Made by a program: the position numbers and the translations under genes
NCBI GenBank assembly: GCA_002386405.1
Contig: DGIP01000107.1
Span: 1-21,695 of the forward strand
DNA: 21,695 nucleotides
Source: Stenotrophomonas maltophilia
Lineage (GTDB): Bacteria > Pseudomonadota > Gammaproteobacteria > Xanthomonadales > Xanthomonadaceae
Direction of reading: 5' to 3'
Shown here: piece by piece, positions 14,517 to 21,695 of the stretch
Numbering within the stretch: the stretch's first letter is position 1
Layout of the letters: the number at the start of each line of letters is the position of its first letter
The notes under the pieces: generated by a model
Databases searched by the model: none
Told to the model about the DNA's origin: nothing
The model's input: only the letters and a program-made list of their open reading frames with translations

Positions 14517-15947
14517 CTACTTGATGAAGTTGTATTGCAGGCTGCCCTGCACCCGCACCGTGTCGGCGCGTTGCCCATCCTGCTGTTCCAGTTGCCCGTA
14601 CAGCACTTCCATGCCCATCGTCCACGACGGCGCCGGGCTCCAGATCAGGTTGAAGACCCCGTATCGGCTCTGGCGGAATGCATCTGCCGCAAGCTCGGCG
14701 TTGCGCGCCATCGTGAGCTGGCCGTAGATCAGGTTGGAGCGCCACATCGGCGACCAGTAGTGCGTGTACCCGACGAACCCGCCCTGAAGCGACAGCGCGT
14801 GCAGGCGTCCGTCCAGCCCGATCACCGCATCCAGGTCCGATCCGGTGAGGTCGGCGGTGTAGCGGCTCAGGCCTTTGCCACCCAGTGCGCCGAACAACAG
14901 CAGGTCCTGTTCGCCCACCGAAGCGGAACCGCTGAGCTGGACGCCGCCGCCGAAGCGGCGGTCGTCGCGCTGGTCGCCGTCGTAGCCCAGGCTGCGCGCC
15001 ACGCCGCCCAGCTGCAGGTGGCCCCAGTCGCGCTCCATGCGCGCGGTGACGGTCACATCCGGCAGCCGGTTCGCGGCCACGGTCGCGTCGGTGGTACCGG
15101 CCAGTTGTGCGTCGGGGTCTTCGGCGGCCACGGTCAGCGTGTTGCCCTTGCCCATCGCGAAGCTGTGGTGGATACCGGCCACCAGCAGGTAGCCAGCGCC
15201 GCCCGGGCCGGCGAAGTCCAGCGTGTCGGGCAGGCTGTCGGCATCCATGAAGGTGGCGTAGCCATAGCCGGCGTAGGTGTTGCCGAGCTGCCCATAGGCA
15301 TGCCGCAGCCGGAACTGGTAGCCATCACTGCTGCCGAAGAAGTCGTTCTCCAGGTAGAAGCGCAGGTTGCCGCGACTGGTCGGGCGGCGCGCTTCGAAGC
15401 TGAAGCGGGTCTGCTTGGCATGCAGGTTGAAGTTGGACACGTCCCGGTGAGGGCTGCCCACCGGAATGGTCGAGGTCACGAACTGGTCCTCGTCCCCCGC
15501 CGCGCGCGTATCCACGATCGCATCAAGCTTGGCGTAGCCGCCAATGCGGATCAGCGTGTCGGTGTTGGGGATGGCCAGGAAACCTTTCAGCTCCGGGTCG
15601 GTCGGGCCGGCCGCACTGTCGGGGCGCGAGGCGGCCGACGACGGATCGGCCACCGAATCGCGTGGCGGCAGGATCGCCTGCCCGGTGCCCGGCACCTGCG
15701 TGGTGGACGCATACGGCAACGTGGCCGATGGCGTGATCGCCGTGGGCGCAACCGTGGTCACCCCAGGGCGCTGCGCAGGCGCGCGGCCTTCAGCGGTTTC
15801 CAGCGCATCCAGGCGCTTTTCCATCGCCTCCAGCGTCTGCCGGAGGGTGCGGATATCCTGGCGCAGGGCGTCGGCGGAATCCTGCGCATTGACCGGCATC
15901 GCGGCCACCGCCAGGGCAGAGAACAGCAGCACGACAGAGCAACGCAT
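14517..15947 (-). CDS. DcaP-like trimeric outer-membrane channel
   Basis: The 476-residue product has a signal peptide (MRCSVVLLFSALAVAAMPVNA), a predicted coiled coil at about residues 27-52 (DALRQDIRTLRQTLEAMEKR), a Pro/Thr/Ala-rich linker, and then a beta-barrel from about residue 120 (GFLAIPNTDTLIRIGGYAKL onward). It ends with an aromatic-containing strand, VQGSLQYNFIK. The N-terminal coiled coil followed by the IGGYAKLD barrel start is typical of DcaP-like porins, which in Acinetobacter take up small acidic molecules. GGGAGGAC precedes the ATG at 15947; a longer in-frame start would lack a signal peptide at its N-terminus. It is the first gene of the operon, 13 bases ahead of the antiporter gene, which suggests it brings amino acid or releases polyamine across the outer membrane. 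Confidence 0.85.
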   Translation of the reverse strand: MRCSVVLLFSALAVAAMPVNAQDSADALRQDIRTLRQTLEAMEKRLDALETAEGRAPAQRPGVTTVAPTAITPSATLPYASTTQVPGTGQAILPPRDSVADPSSAASRPDSAAGPTDPELKGFLAIPNTDTLIRIGGYAKLDAIVDTRAAGDEDQFVTSTIPVGSPHRDVSNFNLHAKQTRFSFEARRPTSRGNLRFYLENDFFGSSDGYQFRLRHAYGQLGNTYAGYGYATFMDADSLPDTLDFAGPGGAGYLLVAGIHHSFAMGKGNTLTVAAEDPDAQLAGTTDATVAANRLPDVTVTARMERDWGHLQLGGVARSLGYDGDQRDDRRFGGGVQLSGSASVGEQDLLLFGALGGKGLSRYTADLTGSDLDAVIGLDGRLHALSLQGGFVGYTHYWSPMWRSNLIYGQLTMARNAELAADAFRQSRYGVFNLIWSPAPSWTMGMEVLYGQLEQQDGQRADTVRVQGSLQYNFIK

Positions 15948-16059
15948 CACGTCCTCCCTGAACTGCAGACGATACTGCCGCTGGCCGCAGCGCTCATGCG
16001 CACCGCCGACAACGGCAACCCGGTACTGCTCCGCAGGAGAACGACGACCGCAGTGAACC

Positions 16060-16097
16060 TGGCGACATGCTGTAGTCGCCATACTGCCATCGGCAGT
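16060..16097. promoter_or_regulatory. Two adjacent perfect dyads upstream of the dcaP-like operon
   Basis: TGGCGAC (16060-16066) and GTCGCCA (16075-16081) form a 7-bp dyad around 8 bases. One base further, ACTGCC (16083-16088) and GGCAGT (16092-16097) form a 6-bp dyad around 3 bases. They lie 110-150 bases before the operon's first ATG, a position suited to an activator or to leader hairpins. The regulator is unknown. Confidence 0.4.
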
Positions 16098-16248
16098 GCA
16101 CCCGCGTGGGATTCCCTCCTCATCCCGGGTGACGCGCAGTAGCTGCGCACGCCAAGGCCCTGAGTAACAAGTCGGAAGTAAGTGTGTCGTGAAGTTCGTG
16201 CGTCGCCACGATGACGCGGCAGTAACGCAACGGGAAAGCGGTCAGGAA

Positions 16249-16277
16249 CCATGCGCGCAGTGTGGCTGCGCGCATGG
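16249..16277 (-). terminator. Hairpin after the DsbG-like gene, candidate terminator
   Basis: CCATGCGCGCA (16249-16259) and its exact complement (16267-16277) form an 11-bp stem around a 7-base loop, 19 bases beyond the stop of the minus-strand DsbG-like gene. On that strand the following bases are only weakly T-rich (GGTTCCTGACC), so termination may be partial. Confidence 0.55.
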
Positions 16278-16296
16278 ATGTGGACCTTGATTCAGA

Positions 16297-17130
16297 TCAA
16301 CGCGGGCCCATCACCTTTTCCATGTCCTCGCCCTGCGGCATGCCAGACACGCGCTGCACCATGCCCTGGGCATCGTGGAACAGAATCCCGGGGGTCCCCT
16401 GGAAGCCCAGTTCCACCATCAACACCTGGTTGGCGTCGAGCTTGTTGGCAAGCGCCGGCGTGATCGTCGCGGCCGGCTTGATGCCACCCTTGCTGAAGTC
16501 ATGTTCGTTCTGCAGGAATACGGCGCTGGGATTGGGCGCGCCCAGGATCGCGGCGGCCTTCGCCGGGCTGTCCTCGCGGATCACCCCGACCATGACGTGG
16601 CGCAGCTGCACCTTGCCGCTGTCCACCCACGGCCGTGCCGCTTCCCAGAAGCGATGGCAGTACGGGCAGTTGGCATCGCTGAAGGTGTACACCACGCGCG
16701 GGGCATCGGCGCGGCCATCGCGCACCCATGCGCTGCCATCCAGCCGCTTCCAGATCCGGTCCGACATCGGCTTGGCCACCAGCTTGTCCAGCGGCGCCGC
16801 GCCGACATCCTCGCCCTTCTCATTGAAGAGCGTGCCCACCATCACGTTTTTGCCGTCGGCCGTGACATAGGCCGCCGCCGGTTGCTGTCCACCCACCACG
16901 CCGGCAAAGCCACGCAGGCCGCCGGGGGCGTCAAACTCGCCGATCACCTCGAAGCCCTGCTTCTCGATGCCCTGCAGCACCGCGGGCCGGTTGGCAGCCG
17001 CCGAGGACGCCGGCTTGGCCGCCGCCTTCGGTGCGGACGGGCTTTGCTGTGCCTGGCTGCAGCCGGCGATTGCCAACAGCAATGCCGCGGTCAGCACGGA
17101 GCCCAGCACGGGCGAGGTTTTCAACAACAT
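16297..17130 (-). CDS. DsbG-like thiol:disulfide interchange protein, predicted lipoprotein
   Basis: The 277-residue product has a thioredoxin-fold catalytic domain with the active site CPYC at C155/C158 (FSDANCPYCHRFW), a following RHVMVGVIREDSPAKAAAIL region, and a cis-proline loop GTPGILFHD. The N-terminal half (RPAVLQGIEKQGFEVIGEF onward) matches the DsbC/DsbG dimerisation domain. DsbG reduces sulfenylated or mispaired cysteines in the periplasm. The leader ends LAIAGC with C24 as a lipobox cysteine, followed by an Ala/Pro/Ser-rich spacer, so the protein is probably membrane-anchored rather than soluble. The start at 17130 has AGGAG six bases upstream. It is 86 bases downstream of the AraC-type regulator gene on the same strand. 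Confidence 0.9.
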   Translation of the reverse strand: MLLKTSPVLGSVLTAALLLAIAGCSQAQQSPSAPKAAAKPASSAAANRPAVLQGIEKQGFEVIGEFDAPGGLRGFAGVVGGQQPAAAYVTADGKNVMVGTLFNEKGEDVGAAPLDKLVAKPMSDRIWKRLDGSAWVRDGRADAPRVVYTFSDANCPYCHRFWEAARPWVDSGKVQLRHVMVGVIREDSPAKAAAILGAPNPSAVFLQNEHDFSKGGIKPAATITPALANKLDANQVLMVELGFQGTPGILFHDAQGMVQRVSGMPQGEDMEKVMGPR

Positions 17131-17216
17131 GGCAACTCCTGGAATGCACGCGAACGGCGAATGTTCCACAGGGTAGACGTATCTGCCTGACCCTGCAGCC
17201 ACTGCCCTGCAACGCA

Positions 17217-18287
17217 TCAGGCCGCTGGGCGCAGCGGTTCACCCTGCAGCTGCGCCAGCGGGCCGCGGGGACGCTCGCGCCGCTGCGCGAAGATCTGCCG
17301 ACGGTAGCGCGCCGGGGTGACCCCCACGATGCGCAGGAACAGGCGGCGGAACGCACTCTGGTCGGAATAGCCCACCGCCCAGGACACCTCATCGACGGCA
17401 CCACCGGCCTGCAGCAGCAGCTGCGCCTTGGCGATGCGCAGCCGCTGGCAGTAGGCAATCGGGCGCAGGCCGGTGGCCTTGAGGAAGCGCCGCTGCAGCG
17501 TGCGCGGCTCCAGCCCGGCCGCATCGCAGATGTCCTGCAGGGTCACGCCGCGCGCGGCGATGCTGTGCAGCCAGCGCTGCGCCTTGAGGATGCCGCGGTC
17601 GCCATGGGCGAAGTTCGGACTGAAACGCTCCAGGTCTTCCTGCACGCCGCGTGGAATGACCAGCTGCAACTGCTGTATGGCCGCGCTCATCACACTCTGC
17701 CCGTAGATCCGTGCCAGCAGCCGCAGGCTGAGGTACTTCCATGCATCGGGGCCGGAGGCGGTCATCAGGTCGCCGTCGTCCACCAGCGCGCGCTCGCTCG
17801 GCTGCCAGCTCGGCACCACCGCCGCCAGCGACGGGCAGCGCGACAGATCCGGGACACTGACCGAGCGCCCGCTCATGACCCCCGCCGAGGCCAGCAGCAG
17901 CCCACCCTCTTCGCAGCCCGCCAGCAGGCTGCCCGCATCATGGCAGTCGCGCAGCCAGGTCAGCATGCGTTCGTCGGCCTGCATCAGCGGCCAGCTGGGC
18001 TCGTTGCCCGGTACCACGATCACGGCCGGCGGCGTATCGCCGAACAGTTCGGCGCCGGCCACCCGCTGCATGCCATGCCCGCGCGTGGACAGCGTCCAGC
18101 GGGTCACCAGCATGCGCGCGCCCGTGCGTTTGCCGGCCGCAGCGGTGCGGTTGCAGCGCTGGGCAAGTTCGGACAGCACCGGCGCGGCAGCACGCAGGCT
18201 GCCGGGGTACTCGAGCACGGCCACTTCCATCAGGGTCGGTGACGTGGGTTTGGGGGATGGCGATGAAGAGGGGGGAAGTGCATCCAT
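17217..18287 (-). CDS. AraC-family regulator with GATase1-like N-terminal domain
   Basis: The 356-residue protein combines a DJ-1/PfpI-like (class I glutamine amidotransferase-like) domain in about residues 20-200 with a C-terminal AraC double helix-turn-helix (GVTLQDICDAAGLEPRTLQRRF, then VDEVSWAVGYSDQSAFRRLF). This is the GlxA/ArgR-like architecture of AraC regulators. A cysteine is kept at the nucleophile-elbow position (LLAGCEEGGLLLASAGV), although such domains in regulators are usually ligand sensors rather than enzymes. The ATG at 18287 is chosen because AGGAG lies eight bases upstream. Its target is unknown; the DsbG-like gene downstream and the divergent MerR operon are candidates. 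Confidence 0.92.
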   Translation of the reverse strand: MDALPPSSSPSPKPTSPTLMEVAVLEYPGSLRAAAPVLSELAQRCNRTAAAGKRTGARMLVTRWTLSTRGHGMQRVAGAELFGDTPPAVIVVPGNEPSWPLMQADERMLTWLRDCHDAGSLLAGCEEGGLLLASAGVMSGRSVSVPDLSRCPSLAAVVPSWQPSERALVDDGDLMTASGPDAWKYLSLRLLARIYGQSVMSAAIQQLQLVIPRGVQEDLERFSPNFAHGDRGILKAQRWLHSIAARGVTLQDICDAAGLEPRTLQRRFLKATGLRPIAYCQRLRIAKAQLLLQAGGAVDEVSWAVGYSDQSAFRRLFLRIVGVTPARYRRQIFAQRRERPRGPLAQLQGEPLRPAA

Positions 18288-18445
18288 GGCGGCGCTCCTG
18301 GAACGGCTGCTGAGACCGCCAAACCCTGCTGGATCAAGGCCTGACGGCGATTCCAATGGAGCGTACGGAGCGCCTCCCACGGCAGCTATGAAACAAGTTG
18401 CAAATCCGGCCCGGTAACGACACGCGACCGCTTTGCGGCAAACCC

Positions 18446-18476
18446 TTGACTCTTGACCAGACTCCAGGGTTCACAC
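18446..18476 (+). promoter_or_regulatory. MerR-type promoter of the metal-resistance operon
   Basis: A -35 hexamer TTGACT (18446-18451) and a -10 candidate TCACAC (18471-18476) are separated by 19 bases, the over-long spacing typical of MerR-family targets. An imperfect dyad, ACTCTTG (18449-18455) and CCAGGGT (18464-18470), lies between them. It is about 30 bases before the regulator's GTG, so the regulator probably activates its own operon on metal binding. Confidence 0.65.
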
Positions 18477-18504
18477 TGGGCCCCTGCTCCCCAGAGAGGT
18501 CGCC

Positions 18505-18899
18505 GTGAACATTGGACAACTTGCACGCCAGGCCGGCGTGCCCATCGACACCGTGCGCTACTACGAGCGCCAGCATCTGCTGCCCACGGCCCAGCGCAGT
18601 GCCGGCGGCTACCGGGTCTTCAACGACACCGACCTGACCCGCCTGCGCTTCATCCGCCGCGCCAAGGCGCTTGGCTTCACCCTGGAGGAAATCGGCGAAC
18701 TTCTGGCCCTGAGCGACCAGCGCGGCCAGGACATGGCCCAGGTCCGCGAGGCGGCGGTACTCAAGCTGCAGGACATCGAGCAGCGCGTTGCGGAGTTGCA
18801 GCGCATGCATGCCGCGCTGGAACAGCTGGTGGATGCCTGCCCTGGCCACGGTGGCCTGGAACAGTGCCCGATCCTGGGCGCACTGACGGAGCCGCGCCA

Positions 18900-18903
<4 letters not shown>
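18505..18903 (+). CDS. MerR-family heavy-metal-responsive regulator (CueR-like)
   Basis: The 132-residue protein has the winged helix domain [31 protein letters not shown] and the long dimerisation helix (about residues 78-110), followed by a metal-binding loop with C112 and C121 ([14 protein letters not shown]). CueR has C112 and C120 and a serine at position 77. Here the loop is one residue longer and position 77, by direct numbering, is methionine, so the metal preference is not certain, although the copper ATPase downstream points to Cu(I) or Ag(I). The start is GTG with GAGAGG five bases upstream. Its stop overlaps the ATPase ATG (ATGA), so the two genes are translationally coupled. Confidence 0.93.
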
Positions 18904-21251
<2,348 letters not shown>

Positions 21252-21261
21252 CACTTTTTTC

Positions 21262-21290
21262 TTGCCAATCGAAAACAGCATCGCTATGAT
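21262..21290 (+). promoter_or_regulatory. Sigma70 promoter of the tRNA-Ala/tRNA-Glu unit
   Basis: TTGCCA (21262-21267) and TATGAT (21285-21290) are separated by exactly 17 bases, with a GC-containing discriminator after them. Transcription should begin about 21297, roughly ten bases before the first tRNA. The promoter lies in the 56-base gap after the ATPase gene. Confidence 0.8.
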
Positions 21291-21307
21291 CTCGCTCCTC
21301 ACGACGT

Positions 21308-21383
21308 GGGGCCATAGCTCAGCTGGGAGAGCGCCTGCATGGCATGCAGGAGGTCGGCGGTTCGATCCCGCCTGGCTCCACCA
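21308..21383 (+). tRNA. tRNA-Ala(GGC)
   Basis: The 76-base gene has acceptor stem GGGGCCA paired with TGGCTCC, a D-arm with AGCTCAGCTGGGAGAGC, anticodon stem CCTGC/GCAGG with loop ATGGCAT (anticodon GGC at 21341-21343), a T-arm with GGTTCGATCC, and an encoded CCA end. Confidence 0.97.
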
Positions 21384-21437
21384 CTCCGATCATTAGGCCG
21401 ATCGGAAGGTAGTGAACACAATTCAAGGTTTAAGTGC

Positions 21438-21513
21438 GTCCCCATCGTCTAGAGGCCTAGGACATCACCCTTTCACGGTGGCGACCGGGGTTCGAATCCC
21501 CGTGGGGACGCCA
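21438..21513 (+). tRNA. tRNA-Glu(TTC)
   Basis: The 76-base gene has acceptor stem GTCCCCA paired with TGGGGAC, discriminator G, anticodon loop CTTTCAC (anticodon TTC at 21472-21474), a T-arm with GGGGTTCGAATCCCC, and an encoded CCA end. It lies 54 bases after the alanine tRNA and is probably cotranscribed. Confidence 0.97.
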
Positions 21514-21519
21514 GTTACA

Positions 21520-21557
21520 AAACAAAAAGCCCCGACTTCGGTCGGGGCTTTTTGTTT
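21520..21557 (+). terminator. Strong Rho-independent terminator of the tRNA unit
   Basis: A 17-bp perfect stem (21520-21536 with 21541-21557) has GC core GCCCCGAC/GTCGGGGC, a TTCG tetraloop, and an A tract on the left and T tract on the right. It starts seven bases after the tRNA-Glu CCA end. Being A/T-flanked on both sides, it should work in both directions. Confidence 0.95.
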
Positions 21558-21581
21558 GGTGCGTGTACGGCCCGAAGATGC

Positions 21582-21604
21582 AGCCACGCATGGCGTGGCT
21601 CTAC
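21582..21604 (-). repeat. Single SMAG (GTAG) REP-like hairpin
   Basis: The hairpin AGCCACGC-ATG-GCGTGGCT (21582-21600) is followed by CTAC (21601-21604), the reverse complement of GTAG. It has the same stem as the right unit of the inverted pair at 7470-7555. It stands alone just after the tRNA terminator. The remaining bases to the window end (21605-21695) show no gene that I can support. Confidence 0.8.
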
Positions 21605-21695
21605 GCAGCTGCCGTTGCTGTTGCCGCTGCATTTCCATTGGCCACCGACACACCGTGGAGGGGTCGGCGGGTGTGGGGGTACGGGGGTTCACGGC

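Larger units (their letters stand above)
15948..16296. other. 349-base gene-free region upstream of the decarboxylase operon
   Basis: I see no gene here. It is the leader and promoter region of the DcaP/antiporter/decarboxylase/CDF operon and the 3' flank of the DsbG-like gene. It holds two adjacent perfect dyads (16060-16081 and 16083-16097) and an 11-bp hairpin (16249-16277). No sigma70 hexamer pair on the minus strand was convincing, which fits an activated promoter. Confidence 0.6.

Noticed and set aside
12626..16142. Two long plus-strand open frames antisense to the antiporter and DcaP-like genes
   Set aside because: They have no recognisable domain and are His/Gln/Arg-rich. The minus-strand proteins have membrane helices, a signal peptide and barrel features.
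21465..21692. Short minus-strand open frame with the product ending TGIRTPVATVKG
   Set aside because: It overlaps tRNA-Glu, its terminator and a SMAG repeat. The GIRTP-like tail is a familiar false translation of antisense tRNA sequence.

Overview
The window looks like chromosomal DNA of a Stenotrophomonas-type member of the Xanthomonadaceae. The evidence is high GC with strong third-position bias, dense gene packing, three hairpin elements carrying the GTAG signature of the SMAG repeats known from Stenotrophomonas maltophilia, and a gene repertoire typical of that group. There is no rRNA, CRISPR array, insertion sequence, integrase or phage gene.

Layout. Bases 1-3105 are all on the minus strand: the N-terminal part of a large AsmA-like envelope protein that runs off the left edge, a VOC-family protein, a small outer-membrane beta-barrel with its own terminator, and a RidA-family protein divergent from a LysR regulator (3238-4170) across an LTTR-like dyad. 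Bases 4217-5067 hold two overlapping small membrane genes that are visibly tandem paralogues. They meet, stop codon to stop codon, a small secreted protein on the minus strand. Bases 5573-7473 encode a LytS/LytT-type histidine kinase and LytTR response regulator. These converge on a methionine aminopeptidase gene (7552-8322), and each of the two genes takes its TAG stop from one end of an inverted SMAG pair. The aminopeptidase is translationally coupled to a ParD-like ribbon-helix-helix protein whose promoter holds a perfect inverted repeat. Upstream is a lower-GC gene for an unrecognised 350-residue protein (8623-9675), the most foreign-looking gene here.

Bases 9915-15947 form one tight minus-strand operon: DcaP-like outer-membrane channel, AdiC/CadB-like antiporter, large PLP-dependent lysine/arginine decarboxylase, and a CDF-family membrane protein. 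The first three could make an outer-membrane-to-cytoplasm route for amino-acid uptake, decarboxylation and polyamine export (acid stress or cadaverine/agmatine production). The fourth is odd because it appears to lack most metal ligands of a CDF exporter. A 349-base gene-free stretch with several perfect dyads precedes the operon.

Bases 16297-18287 hold a predicted lipoprotein DsbG-like oxidoreductase and an AraC-type regulator with a GATase-like domain. Bases 18505-21251 are a MerR-family metal sensor overlapping a copper P1B-type ATPase, with a MerR-type promoter ahead of them. The window ends with a tRNA-Ala(GGC)/tRNA-Glu(TTC) transcription unit with promoter and terminator, then a third SMAG element.

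Most other long open frames are antisense or shifted shadows caused by high GC. Best leads for something undescribed: the ParD-like/aminopeptidase module, the non-canonical CDF protein in the decarboxylase operon, the duplicated small membrane proteins, and the low-GC orphan whose ribosome binding site could be masked by a long-range pairing.
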